Shown here: one piece after another, positions 6,837 to 14,633 of the stretch
Numbering within the stretch: position 1 is the first letter of the stretch
Layout: each line of letters starts with the position of its first letter
Assembly: GCA_023460795.1 (NCBI GenBank)
Contig: JAEWPC010000034.1
Coordinates: 1-23,563 of the forward strand
Origin: Bacillota bacterium
GTDB taxonomy: Bacteria > Bacillota > Bacilli > Paenibacillales > Paenibacillaceae
DNA: 23,563 nucleotides
Reading direction: 5' to 3'
Program-made: the position numbers and the translations under genes
The notes under the pieces: generated by a model
Seen by the model: the letters and a program-made list of their open reading frames with translations, nothing else
Told to the model about the DNA's origin: nothing
Database searches by the model: none

Positions 6837-8573
6837 ATGAACGTCGTCGTTGCGACGCTGAACGCCAAATACATTCATACTTCCCTCGCGCTGCGCTACT
6901 TGAAGTCGTTCGCGCAGGACGAATTCGACGTGCAAATCGCCGAGTTTACGATTAAAGATCCCGCGATGAGCATCGTCGCGGATTTATTCGCGCGCAAGCC
7001 GGACGTGATCGGCTTCTCGTGTTATATCTGGAATATCGAAGAGACGATCGTCGTTGTCGATATGCTGCGCAAAGTGCTGCCGGACGTCAAGATCATGCTC
7101 GGCGGACCGGAGGTATCCTACGATACCGAGTTTTGGATGAATCGTCTGCCTGCGGTAGACTTCATCGTCATGGGTGAAGGGGAAGAGACTTTCCGCGATC
7201 TCCTTCGTCAAATCGCCGGCGATCGCAAGTATCACTTCGTGTTCGGCCTTGCGTACCGTAAAGGCGAGCAGGTTATCATCAACCCGGGCCGTCCGAAGCT
7301 GGAGCTAAGCTCGATCCCGTCTCCGTATCGCTTCCAAGAAGACATCCCTTCGCTGCGCAATCGCGTCGTCTACTTCGAGACGAGCAGAGGCTGTCCGTTC
7401 AGCTGTCAATTCTGCTTGTCGAGCATCGAGGTCGGCGTCCGCTACTTCGATATGGACTGGGTGAAGGCGGAACTGACCTATTTAATCGACAGCGGAGCGA
7501 AGCTGATCAAGTTCGTCGACCGGACGTTCAACATTAAACGAGACTATGCGATGGAGATATTCCGGTTTCTCATCGATAACCATCGGGGCTGCGTGTTCCA
7601 GTTCGAGATTACGGCGGACATCATGCGTCCCGAAGTGCTCGACTTCCTCGCGGAGAACGCGCCTCCGGGCGTGTTCCGGTTCGAGATCGGCGTGCAATCG
7701 ACGAACGACCCGACCAATATCGCGGTTCAGCGCCGGCAGAACTTCGCGAAGCTGACGCGGACGGTCGTGAAAATCAAGGAAAGCGGCAAGATCGACCAAC
7801 ATCTCGATCTCATCGCAGGACTGCCGCACGAAGACTACGATACGTTCCGCAAGACGTTCAACGACGTCTTCGCGCTTCGCCCGGAAGAGCTGCAGCTCGG
7901 TTTCTTGAAAATGCTGCGGGGCACCGGACTTCGCATCGACGCGGAAAAGTTCGGCTATTCATACATGGAACGAGCGCCGTACGAAATGCTCGGCAACGAG
8001 CTGATGCCGTTCTCCGACATCGTGCGCATCAAGCGGGTAGAGGACGTGCTCGAGAAGTACTGGAACGCGCACCGGATGAACCGGACGATGGAATATTTAG
8101 TCGCGCAGGCGTATCCGTCTCCGTTCGACTTCTTCCAAGCGTTCGGCGACTATTGGGAGGCACGCGGCTGGAGCCGGATCGGGCACCAATTGGAGGACTT
8201 GTTTACGAGGCTTTGGGATTTTCTCGAGGCTGACGGGGCGCCTGGACTCGACTCCGATGCGGCGTTCGGGCTGCTTAAGCTCGACTATTACGCGCAGCAC
8301 AAATACAAACCTCGCAAGCCGTGGTGGGAAGACCGCATGGAGAAAAAAGATTGGTCGGCTCGCATGAAGCTGTTCGCGGAGCATCTCGGTACGGATGAGC
8401 GGGAGCTTCAGAAGAAAGCCGTATTGGACGTACTTCCGTTCGACTACGCGGCTTGGGCAGAGGACGGCACGATCGACCGGTCGCGCTCTTCGATGCTGGC
8501 GGTGCTCTATTCCGGCGAGGACGGACCGGCGCGAATCGTCGGGCTCCCGATGCTGGAGGAAGTTGCGCAATAG
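6837..8573 (+). CDS. B12-binding radical SAM protein (DUF4080 type)
   Basis: A 578-residue protein with an N-terminal cobalamin-binding Rossmann domain (about 1-130, with GFSCYIWN and MLGGPEVS strands and a GEGEETF turn), a radical SAM core beginning near 175 with the cluster motif C186-x3-C190-x2-C193 (RGCPFSCQFC), and a C-terminal region of about 200 residues typical of DUF4080 proteins. The cluster would hold a 4Fe-4S centre that cleaves S-adenosylmethionine; cobalamin would assist, often for methyl transfer to unreactive carbon. The substrate of this family is unknown to me. AAAGAGGA sits seven bases before the ATG. It has its own promoter, and the esterase follows 39 bases downstream, so the two may be co-transcribed without clear functional link. 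Confidence 0.9.
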   Translation: MNVVVATLNAKYIHTSLALRYLKSFAQDEFDVQIAEFTIKDPAMSIVADLFARKPDVIGFSCYIWNIEETIVVVDMLRKVLPDVKIMLGGPEVSYDTEFWMNRLPAVDFIVMGEGEETFRDLLRQIAGDRKYHFVFGLAYRKGEQVIINPGRPKLELSSIPSPYRFQEDIPSLRNRVVYFETSRGCPFSCQFCLSSIEVGVRYFDMDWVKAELTYLIDSGAKLIKFVDRTFNIKRDYAMEIFRFLIDNHRGCVFQFEITADIMRPEVLDFLAENAPPGVFRFEIGVQSTNDPTNIAVQRRQNFAKLTRTVVKIKESGKIDQHLDLIAGLPHEDYDTFRKTFNDVFALRPEELQLGFLKMLRGTGLRIDAEKFGYSYMERAPYEMLGNELMPFSDIVRIKRVEDVLEKYWNAHRMNRTMEYLVAQAYPSPFDFFQAFGDYWEARGWSRIGHQLEDLFTRLWDFLEADGAPGLDSDAAFGLLKLDYYAQHKYKPRKPWWEDRMEKKDWSARMKLFAEHLGTDERELQKKAVLDVLPFDYAAWAEDGTIDRSRSSMLAVLYSGEDGPARIVGLPMLEEVAQ

Positions 8574-8612
8574 AGATTCATGGGATGACAATATCGGGAG
8601 GGGATTAGCCGG

Positions 8613-9578
8613 ATGATCACCAATGCGATTGCCCGAAGAATCGAAGATTTAGAACGCCTGGCGCCGCCGCTGACGGGCAGAGCGGATTTGGAGCGATATT
8701 GGGACGATACGCTGGCGCATTTCGCTGGCAAACCCCTTAACGCTACGCGCGAGAAGATGGTTACGCCATTCGTTGATATGACCGTCTATAAAGTCTCTTA
8801 CGAGGGTTTCGACGACACCCCGATATACGGCTGGTACATCCTGCCTCGCAGGCAATCGGAAGCGGGAGAGAAGGTGCCTTGCGTCGTGTTGTATCACGGC
8901 TATACGGGAAGCAGAGGGTTTCCTGAAGAGTATGCCGCATTCGCGATGATGGGCGTCGCCGTATTCGCGATCGACATTCGCGGGCAGAACGGCGAGACGG
9001 GCAATCTTCTTCCGCAAGAGCACGGCATGGCCAAAGGGTGGATCACGCAGGGAATTCTGCATCGCGATACGTGTTACTACAAAGCGATCACGATCGATGC
9101 GCTCAAAGCGCTCGATTGGGCTAGCGAGCAGCCGGAGGTCGATCCGTCGCGGATCTGCGCGCAAGGGGCCAGCCAAGGCGGAGGGTTAGCGATGATCGCG
9201 GCGGCTTTGTCGGACAAACCCGCGATTGCGGTGGCGCATATTCCGAACATGTGCCAGATGGACTTCGGCATGCTCAACTCTAGCAGCTCGCTATCGGAAG
9301 CCTCGGCGTTCTGCGAGAGGTTCCCCGAGCATCTGGACACGGTGCTGGAGACGTTGAGCTACTATGACAACATGAATCTGGCGCATCGGATCCGCATTCC
9401 GGTGTTCGCTAGCGTAGGCTTGAAGGATTTGACGACGATGCCGGAAACGATCTACGCCGCCTATAACCGGATCACATCCGATAAACGCATCGTCCCGTCG
9501 CCGTTCTCCGGCCATACGGTCACCGGCGATCAGAACCGCAAGGCGATGGAATTCATCGCGGAACGTTTGTTGGGATAA
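8613..9578 (+). CDS. Acetyl xylan esterase-like hydrolase (CE7)
   Basis: A 321-residue alpha/beta hydrolase of carbohydrate esterase family 7, which removes acetyl groups from xylo-oligosaccharides and cephalosporin C, usually in the cytoplasm as a hexamer. The length fits (about 320) and there is no signal peptide. Motifs seen: RGQNGETG (oxyanion-side RGQ), nucleophile S187 in GASQGG, D272 in GLKDLTTMP, and H301 in FSGHT. The classic members have Glu after the catalytic His (GHE); here it is Thr. The ATG at 8613 has GGGAGGGG nine bases upstream. It fits with bglA in plant polysaccharide use. No strong terminator is visible before the tandem repeats that follow. Confidence 0.9.
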   Translation: MITNAIARRIEDLERLAPPLTGRADLERYWDDTLAHFAGKPLNATREKMVTPFVDMTVYKVSYEGFDDTPIYGWYILPRRQSEAGEKVPCVVLYHGYTGSRGFPEEYAAFAMMGVAVFAIDIRGQNGETGNLLPQEHGMAKGWITQGILHRDTCYYKAITIDALKALDWASEQPEVDPSRICAQGASQGGGLAMIAAALSDKPAIAVAHIPNMCQMDFGMLNSSSSLSEASAFCERFPEHLDTVLETLSYYDNMNLAHRIRIPVFASVGLKDLTTMPETIYAAYNRITSDKRIVPSPFSGHTVTGDQNRKAMEFIAERLLG

Positions 9579-9630
9579 GACGGGGCAATTTTGGCCGTTA
9601 TCCCCTTAGCTCAGGGAAGAGGGGCGACGC

Positions 9631-9830
9631 TGTAGAGGTCGCACAAGCCCTTACAGTAACAAAATTCGCAAACCCGCCGCTGTAGAGGTCACATAGGCCC
9701 TTACAGCAGCAAAATTCGCAAACCTGCGGTTGTAGAGGCCTCACAGGCCCTTACAGCAACAAAACTCGCAAACCTGCCGCTGTAGAGGTCCCAGAGGCCC
9801 TTGCAGCCGCCATACTCGCCAACACGCAAA
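9631..9830. repeat. Four 50-bp tandem repeats between convergent genes
   Basis: Units begin at 9631, 9681, 9731 and 9781, so the period is exactly 50. Each opens with TGTAGAGG and has CCCTTACAG about 17 bases in, which with the preceding C can fold as a hairpin (CTGTA with TACAG, then GG with CC, one wobble and one mismatch). A second conserved block is AAAATTCGCAAAC. The first three units are close; the fourth decays toward its 3' end, where it runs into the terminator. The whole 289-base gap between the esterase and moaB holds this array and the terminator, and I see no gene in it. Confidence 0.9.
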
Positions 9831-9864
9831 GCGCCCCAAAGCCATCGGCTGTGGGGCGCTTTTT
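9828..9864. terminator. Bidirectional terminator between esterase side and moaB
   Basis: Stem AAAGCGCCCCA (9828-9838) with TGGGGCGCTTT (9852-9862), with a second small stem AGCC-ATC-GGCT inside, five T on the plus side. It begins four bases past the moaB stop on the minus strand, where three T follow the stem. Best read as serving both convergent units. Confidence 0.85.
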
Positions 9865-9867
9865 GCG

Positions 9868-10395
9868 CTATTGATCCTTATACAGCTCCCGCATCACGTG
9901 TCCGAGCTCGGGTACGATCAGCCGCGTCATCGCGAGCCGCACCGCGCCGGAGGAACCCGGCATCGAGAAGACGGCCGTCCGCCCGATCGTGCCGGCGATC
10001 GCCCGCGACAGGATGGCGGCAGAGCCGATGTCCTCGGTGAAGCTCAGCATGCGGAAAATTTCCCCGAAGCCGGGCATCTCCTTATCGAGCAGCGAGCGAA
10101 CCGCTTCGAACGTCGTATCCCTGCCCGCGATGCCGGTGCCGCCGTTCAGCAGGACGGCTTCCACGGCGGGATCGTCCGTAGCCTCGCGCAGCAACGCGCG
10201 AATGCCATCGTAGTCGTCCTTGACGATCTCGTAACCGGCGATCGTGTATCCATGCTCCGTGAGCAACCGGCGAATGAGCTGTCCGCTCGAATCCGTCTCC
10301 GGCGTTCGCGTGTCGGATACCGTTATGATTCGGCAAGCAACGGTCTCCGGCGCTTCTCGCCGGTGCTGCTCGGTGGATGTTGGTGTATCGGCCAT
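9868..10395 (-). CDS. moaB: Molybdenum cofactor protein MoaB
   Basis: A 175-residue MogA/MoaB-family protein, which binds molybdopterin and in many bacteria adenylates it before molybdate insertion; acts in the cytoplasm. Motifs seen are ITVSDTR at about 24-30, LLNGGTGIAGRD at about 87-98 and FSMPGSSGAV at about 143-152, the molybdopterin-binding set. The length is near that of B. subtilis MoaB, with a longer N-terminus of about 15 residues. The ATG is preceded by GGCAGG. It starts 12 bases after the stop of the membrane-protein gene, so the two are probably co-transcribed; no other molybdenum gene is in the window. Confidence 0.92.
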   Translation of the reverse strand: MADTPTSTEQHRREAPETVACRIITVSDTRTPETDSSGQLIRRLLTEHGYTIAGYEIVKDDYDGIRALLREATDDPAVEAVLLNGGTGIAGRDTTFEAVRSLLDKEMPGFGEIFRMLSFTEDIGSAAILSRAIAGTIGRTAVFSMPGSSGAVRLAMTRLIVPELGHVMRELYKDQ

Positions 10396-10407
10396 GTCGT
10401 TACCTGC

Positions 10408-10887
10408 CTATTCCGTTTCGTTCGGCGTTGCTTCTTCATGCGATTCGACGTGCAACGGGTCTGCATTCTCCTGCTGCGCGGCCGGTTGATCCGTCTCTTT
10501 AATCAATCGGTCCACGATCGCGGGCACGACGAGCGTTAACGCGAAAGCCGCCGTCATCCATACGGTGAACGACTGATGCTGGAACGAATCGAATTTCGGA
10601 AAGACCGAATCCCGATTCGCGATCGTAATCGAGTTCAGGAACAGCCCGATGACGGTAGCGACGTACCCGAACTGAGTTGCCGAGCCCTTCACGCGGAACA
10701 CCCGCAGCCGAATGACGAAGGCTGCTCCGATGAGAAGCAAGAAAGTAAGCAACAACAACAGGAACAAGGATGATCCGAGCTTTTCGCCCTCGCTAGGCAA
10801 TATCCAATCGCCCAGCAGCAGGAAGAACAAGGTGGACACGGCCCACACGGCAGCGCCGCATCCGGCCATTAATAATCTTTGACGCAT
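10408..10887 (-). CDS. Four-helix membrane protein, unknown function
   Basis: About 159 residues with four predicted transmembrane helices: near the N-terminus (GCGAAVWAVSTLFFLLLG), then a Leu-rich helix (SSLFLLLLLTFLLLIGAAF), one at about 70-85 (ATVIGLFLNSI), and one at about 108-128 (WMTAAFALTLVVPAIV). The C-terminal 30 residues are hydrophilic and acidic, probably cytoplasmic. The layout recalls DUF5367-type proteins, but I cannot confirm that. The frame reaches back to a TTG at 10908 and an ATG at 10893; I prefer ATG 10887 because AAAGGG lies nine bases ahead of it. It is followed closely by moaB and lies 76 bases after manA. Confidence 0.7.
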   Translation of the reverse strand: MRQRLLMAGCGAAVWAVSTLFFLLLGDWILPSEGEKLGSSLFLLLLLTFLLLIGAAFVIRLRVFRVKGSATQFGYVATVIGLFLNSITIANRDSVFPKFDSFQHQSFTVWMTAAFALTLVVPAIVDRLIKETDQPAAQQENADPLHVESHEEATPNETE

Positions 10888-10963
10888 AGCCATCCGCCCT
10901 TTCGACAACCGATGTCATGGTTTGATCTTGATTGCATTATTCGACAGACACGGTCGATTTCCT

Positions 10964-11935
10964 TTAAGGAAGGACGCTGCGCAGAACGGTCATCTCGCCG
11001 TTCAGTGAATATTGTCCGAGGTTGGCGGGGAGCAGGAAGCAGTCCCCGGCTCTAGCATCGACTACGCCGCTGGACCAGCCGATGCTGCCCGAGCCCTCGC
11101 ATACGATCACGATGACGAAGCTGTCGCCATTCGTCCTTTGGGCCCATTCGCCGGTTACGATTCCTTTGTCCGTAACGAAATACGGAGAGGAAGCAAGGGT
11201 CAGCCACTCGCCGGGTTTAGCCGAATCGGTCGACATGCGGGACGCCCCGGCACCGTCGTAAGCGATGACGTTCAGCGAATCTTCGACATGAAGCTCGCGC
11301 ATTTTACCGTCTAGACCCGGGCGATTATAATCGTACAACCGGTATGTCGTATCCGAATTTTGTTGGATTTCCGCCACGACTACGCCCGCGCACAGAGCGT
11401 GAACGGTACCTGCGGGAATATAGAACGTATCTCCGGCTTTAACCGATACTTCCTGCAAGCCATCCATAATGCGGCCTTCGGCGATTGCCGCGGCCAGCTT
11501 GGCACGGTCGACCCCAGGCGTAAGTCCGTAGATGATCTTCGCGCCCGGCTTAGCGTCAAGCACGTACCACATTTCGGTTTTGCCCAGCTCGCCTTTCGGC
11601 AGACGGTCGTAATGATCGTTCGGATGCACCTGAACCGAAAGATCGTCGTTGCAATCGAGCAGCTTAATGAGCAGCGGAAAACGGCCGTTGCCGGTCGCGC
11701 CCTTCGTGCCGAACCACGATGCTCCTACGAGCTCGCGAATTTCGTCCAAGCCCTTGCCGGCCAACGCCCCGTTGGTCACGTGCGAGACGCCGTTCGGGTG
11801 ATCGGCGATCATCCAGCCTTCCCCGATCGCGCCTTGCGGCACATCAAAGCCGAAGCGCTCGAGCGCTCGGCCTCCCCAGACTCTCTCTTTGAATTCCGGT
11901 TGGAAATGAAGCGGATAAGGCTGTAAGTTAGACAT
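10964..11935 (-). CDS. manA: Mannose-6-phosphate isomerase, class I
   Basis: A 323-residue zinc enzyme that interconverts mannose 6-phosphate and fructose 6-phosphate, linking mannose use and GDP-mannose supply to glycolysis. The cupin fold is evident and the zinc ligands can be read: Q102 and H104 in SVQVHPND, E121 in GKTEMWYV, and H179 in IPAGTVHA. The catalytic arginine is R199 in TYRLYDYNRPG. Length is typical of Bacillus-type short ManA. The ATG lies three bases after the stop of the VOC gene, and the ribosome site GAGGGGG lies inside the end of that gene, so translation is likely coupled. Confidence 0.95.
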   Translation of the reverse strand: MSNLQPYPLHFQPEFKERVWGGRALERFGFDVPQGAIGEGWMIADHPNGVSHVTNGALAGKGLDEIRELVGASWFGTKGATGNGRFPLLIKLLDCNDDLSVQVHPNDHYDRLPKGELGKTEMWYVLDAKPGAKIIYGLTPGVDRAKLAAAIAEGRIMDGLQEVSVKAGDTFYIPAGTVHALCAGVVVAEIQQNSDTTYRLYDYNRPGLDGKMRELHVEDSLNVIAYDGAGASRMSTDSAKPGEWLTLASSPYFVTDKGIVTGEWAQRTNGDSFVIVIVCEGSGSIGWSSGVVDARAGDCFLLPANLGQYSLNGEMTVLRSVLP

Positions 11936-11938
11936 TTG

Positions 11939-12337
11939 CTAGCGGCCCCCTCGGGTAGATTCGAAAAATTCCAATGCTTCTCCATCCGGCCCGTTAAAGA
12001 AAAAGTAACGGCTTCCGTTCGGCAGCGTCGTGATGCTCCCGTCGAGTCCATCAACGTTATGCGCGCGAATGCGGGCGTACTCTCCGTCAAGATCGTCGAC
12101 GTTGAACGCGACGTGATGGACGCGGCCCTCTCGGGTCAGGTTCCCGGTATAGCCCTCGATCAGCTCGACTTCGGTGTCGCGCGAGCCGGGGAAAGCAAGG
12201 AATGCTAGTCGAATGACGCCATTCGTATGCGGCAACGTCTCCAAATAAGTCAGACCGACGACTTTCTCGTAAAATTCGATCGAGCGTTCCAATGAGCTTA
12301 CCATAATGCCGACGTGCTCGATTTTGCGGACAGCCAT
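11939..12337 (-). CDS. VOC-family (glyoxalase-like) protein
   Basis: A 132-residue vicinal-oxygen-chelate protein with two beta-alpha-beta-beta-beta modules. Likely metal ligands are H8 (IEHVGIMV), E58 (EVELIEG), H75 (VHHVAFNV) and E123 (EALEFFE), the usual His/Glu/His/Glu set of glyoxalase I and methylmalonyl-CoA epimerase relatives. The substrate is not certain; lactoylglutathione lyase or a bacillithiol analogue are the usual annotations. Its ribosome site AGGAGG overlaps the stop of mnmM and is eight bases before ATG; manA follows three bases after its own stop. It sits in the mnmL-mnmM-manA operon with no evident pathway link. Confidence 0.92.
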   Translation of the reverse strand: MAVRKIEHVGIMVSSLERSIEFYEKVVGLTYLETLPHTNGVIRLAFLAFPGSRDTEVELIEGYTGNLTREGRVHHVAFNVDDLDGEYARIRAHNVDGLDGSITTLPNGSRYFFFNGPDGEALEFFESTRGGR

Positions 12338-12349
12338 AACGAATTCCTC

Positions 12350-12937
12350 CTATTTCTTAACGATGGAGATCAAATAAGGCGAAGCATGCTTCTGCGGAAA
12401 ACGATATACGACGCACTGGGCAATCGCCGGCGACAGCGTGGATGCCCAGTGTTCTACCGCGGCGGCTTCCGCGTCGCCGCCCTCATGGCCCGGATATACG
12501 ACGACCGTCAGCACGCCGCCTCCGCGCAGCAGCGTCAATGCGGAGGCTAGAGCGGTCAAGGTCGTATCGGACTGAGTCGTAAGCTGCTGGTCGGCTCCGG
12601 GCAAGTAACCGAGGTTAAACATAATCGCGGCGATTCGGCCGTGATACTCGGCAGGAACGCGGGAACGCATCTCTTCATGCCCTGCCAGCAGCAGCCGTAC
12701 CGTGCCCGTCCGCTCTCCGGCGGAAGCCGCGTTCTCAAGCCGTTCTCGCGTCCGTTCGAGCGCAGCGGCTTGGACATCGAAGGCGAAGACGATGCCGCTA
12801 GGGCCTGTCAGCTTCGCGAGGAACAGCGTGTCTACGCCGTTACCCGTCGTCGCGTCGATCACGGGTTCGCCGATCTGTACCCGTTCCGTTACGTAACGCT
12901 GCGCCTGGCTTAAGACGGAGAGAAAGCCGGAGCTCAT
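12350..12937 (-). CDS. mnmM: tRNA wobble-uridine methyltransferase MnmM (YtqB)
   Basis: A 195-residue class I SAM-dependent methyltransferase of the YtqB family, shown in B. subtilis to methylate nm5s2U to mnm5s2U at tRNA wobble position 34. Numbered from the chosen start, it has the SAM motif DATTGNGVDT at 28-37, FNLGYLPGAD at 107-116 and VVYPGHEGG at about 147-154, the signatures of the family. The frame extends 15 codons farther upstream, but ATG 12937 overlaps the mnmL stop (ATGA), and GGAG lies about nine bases ahead, so this start with coupled translation is preferred. Gene order mnmL-mnmM is the same as in B. subtilis. Confidence 0.92.
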   Translation of the reverse strand: MSSGFLSVLSQAQRYVTERVQIGEPVIDATTGNGVDTLFLAKLTGPSGIVFAFDVQAAALERTRERLENAASAGERTGTVRLLLAGHEEMRSRVPAEYHGRIAAIMFNLGYLPGADQQLTTQSDTTLTALASALTLLRGGGVLTVVVYPGHEGGDAEAAAVEHWASTLSPAIAQCVVYRFPQKHASPYLISIVKK

Positions 12938-13923
12938 ACGGAATCTCCGACAGGGCTTAGCCCGGAAGCAGAGCCGTTCCACCGTTTGCCTTGCCAGCTG
13001 TTCCTGCGGACGAGCTCGGCGTCAATGGCATTCAGCACTTCCCATTTGCGCAGGCTCCACATCGGCCCGATCAGCAAATCTCTCGGCGCGTCGCCCGTCA
13101 ACCGGTGAACGATCATGTCGGGAGGAAGCATCTCGAGCGAGTCGACGACGAGCTTCACGTACTCGTCCTGCTCCAGGAACCGCAGCAACCCTGCGTTCCA
13201 TTGGCGCACCATAGGCGTCTTGCGCATCAGGTGGAGCAGATGGATCTTGATCCCTTGCACGTCCATGCCCGCCACCGCTTGCACCGTCTCGAGCATCATC
13301 TCGCGCGTCTCGCCGGGCAAGCCGTGAATGATATGCGCGCAAACCCGAATGCCTCGTTCTCTAAGCCGGCGTACCGCGTCGCGGAAGCATTCGGTATCGT
13401 GGGCGCGGTTGATCAGCTCGGAGGTCGATTCGTGAACGGTCTGCAAGCCCATCTCGACCCATAGATAAGTCCGTTCATTGAGCTCGGCCAAGTAGTCGAC
13501 GACGTCGCCCGGCAGACAGTCCGGTCGGGTCGCGATGGATAAGCCAACGACGCCGGGCTGCTCCAGGATAACCTCGTAATATTCGCGAAGCGTCTCTACC
13601 GGCGCGTACGTGTTCGTATACGCTTGGAAGTAGCCGATATATTTCGCGTCCGGCCACTTCAGATGCTGGCGGTCGCGTATGTGGTTAAACTGCGTGACGA
13701 GGTCGTCGCGCCTGCTTCCGGCGAAGTCGCCGGAGCCGCGCGTAGAGCAGAACGTACAGCCGCCAGCGGCGATCGTACCGTCGCGGTTCGGACAAGTGAA
13801 CCCGGCGTCGAGCATGACTTTGAACACTTTGGTGCCGAAAGCCTCGCGCATTTCGTAATTCCATGTATGAAACCGCTTGTCTCCCCAGAGCAGCGGCGAT
13901 TGCGTGTCGATCTGGATTGCCAT
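12934..13923 (-). CDS. mnmL: Radical SAM tRNA-modification protein MnmL (YtqA)
   Basis: A 329-residue radical SAM protein of the YtqA subgroup (TIGR01212), related to the radical SAM part of Elp3. Genetic work in B. subtilis and S. mutans linked this subgroup (renamed MnmL) to making the nm5s2U/mnm5s2U wobble modification in bacteria lacking MnmC. The cluster cysteines are C44, C56 and C59 (C-x11-C-x2-C), the wide spacing typical of the Elp3/YtqA group, followed by RGSGDF. Other family motifs: YFQAYTNTYAP at about 98-108, SIATRPDCLP at about 129-138 and GLQTVHE. The ATG has AAGGACGG seven bases upstream. It leads the mnmL-mnmM-VOC-manA unit. Confidence 0.93.
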   Translation of the reverse strand: MAIQIDTQSPLLWGDKRFHTWNYEMREAFGTKVFKVMLDAGFTCPNRDGTIAAGGCTFCSTRGSGDFAGSRRDDLVTQFNHIRDRQHLKWPDAKYIGYFQAYTNTYAPVETLREYYEVILEQPGVVGLSIATRPDCLPGDVVDYLAELNERTYLWVEMGLQTVHESTSELINRAHDTECFRDAVRRLRERGIRVCAHIIHGLPGETREMMLETVQAVAGMDVQGIKIHLLHLMRKTPMVRQWNAGLLRFLEQDEYVKLVVDSLEMLPPDMIVHRLTGDAPRDLLIGPMWSLRKWEVLNAIDAELVRRNSWQGKRWNGSASGLSPVGDSV

Positions 13924-13984
13924 GTTGCATCCGTCCTTATTCGTCGGCGTCGTCCGTGAAGGATTCGGCCGTTGGTCGGTATTA

Positions 13985-14013
13985 ATTGTAGCGAAAATAA
14001 GGAGAAATTGCGA
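13985..14013 (-). promoter_or_regulatory. Candidate promoter of the mnmL operon
   Basis: On the minus strand TCGCAA (14008-14013), a 17-base spacer and TACAAT (13985-13990), about 60 bases before the mnmL start. The -10 box is good and the -35 box poor. The rest of the 376-base gap between mnmL and the next gene (13924-14299) holds only this and the opposite promoter; I see no gene in it. Confidence 0.45.
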
Positions 14014-14141
14014 GAGAGCTTCATTCGAGCGGAGCGTTCCTCCGGAAACCTCATTCGATCCGTTCGATTACAACGATCGTTTAACGACGTTACCATCCCG
14101 AATCGACATGGAAAAAAGGGCGATTGCGAACGCTTTCCTCC

Positions 14142-14170
14142 TTGCAATACCTAACATGGTGTGTTATATT
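14142..14170 (+). promoter_or_regulatory. Sigma-A promoter of the small His-rich gene
   Basis: TTGCAA (14142-14147), a 17-base spacer and TATATT (14165-14170). The predicted transcript would carry an untranslated leader of about 120 bases, A-rich at its start, before the gene. Confidence 0.62.
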
Positions 14171-14299
14171 GAAATTGCGCCAAATCAACAAAAAAACCTA
14201 ACATAAACAACATTTTCCGCAGCCGATTTCATACCAATTCAACGCCTAAGAGATGACCTGGGCAGAACGAACCATTTACGAATTGGAGAGGTGATTAGA

Positions 14300-14488
14300 A
14301 TGAGTACGGTCGTACGCATTCCACACGGGGACGATACCTTGAAGGTTGAGCTGACATTGAAGGAAGTGATGGCCCTGTCGGGAATCAAGTTCCACGGCAA
14401 CCATACGATCGAAGTGTCGGCGAAGAAGAAGCTGCAGGAAGCGCTCGAAGATCATTACGAGATCGACGACCATCACCATGTGAACTAA
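14300..14488 (+). CDS. Small conserved-looking protein, His/acidic tail
   Basis: A 62-residue protein I do not recognise. It begins MSTVVRIPHGDDTLKVEL and ends with an acidic, histidine-rich tail (DHYEIDDHHHVN), which could bind a metal ion. The first half looks like two beta strands, the second like a helix (KKKLQEALEDH). I prefer ATG 14300, since GGAGAGG (14285-14291) lies eight bases ahead; an in-frame GTG at 14291 overlaps that site. It has its own promoter and terminator, so is transcribed alone, with good evidence of being real despite its size. Confidence 0.75.
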   Translation: MSTVVRIPHGDDTLKVELTLKEVMALSGIKFHGNHTIEVSAKKKLQEALEDHYEIDDHHHVN

Positions 14489-14500
14489 CGACTATAATCG

Positions 14501-14536
14501 AAAGCCGGATCCCGCATACGGGAGACCGGCTTTTTT
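14501..14536 (+). terminator. Terminator of the small His-rich gene
   Basis: Outer stem AAAGCCGG with CCGGCTTT and inner stem CCCG-CATA-CGGG, followed by six T (14531-14536), 12 bases after the stop. Confidence 0.92.
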
Positions 14537-14562
14537 ATTTTACAAATGAGGCTTGCATCGTG

Positions 14563-14591
14563 TTGACTTTCTACTTCGTTGGTTATATAGT
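14563..14591 (+). promoter_or_regulatory. Sigma-A promoter of the GntR-ABC operon
   Basis: TTGACT (14563-14568), a 17-base spacer and TATAGT (14586-14591). The -10 box overlaps by two bases the left edge of the operator palindrome that follows, the geometry of a simple repressor site. Confidence 0.8.
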
Positions 14592-14611
14592 TAGTTACAT
14601 GAGTAACTAAC
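14590..14611. promoter_or_regulatory. Operator palindrome for the GntR regulator
   Basis: Perfect inverted repeat GTTAGTTAC-ATGA-GTAACTAAC with nine-base arms. It covers the predicted transcription start, between the -10 box and the regulator gene, so binding by the encoded GntR protein would block its own operon. Confidence 0.78.
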
Positions 14612-14633
14612 CGACTAACGTGGTGGTGGGACA

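Noticed and set aside
9631..9830. CRISPR array or attachment site
   Set aside because: Four adjacent near-identical 50-bp units without spacers, and no integrase gene in the window.
13877..14206. 109-codon plus-strand frame
   Set aside because: It overlaps the mnmL start and promoters and has no ribosome site or protein-like composition.
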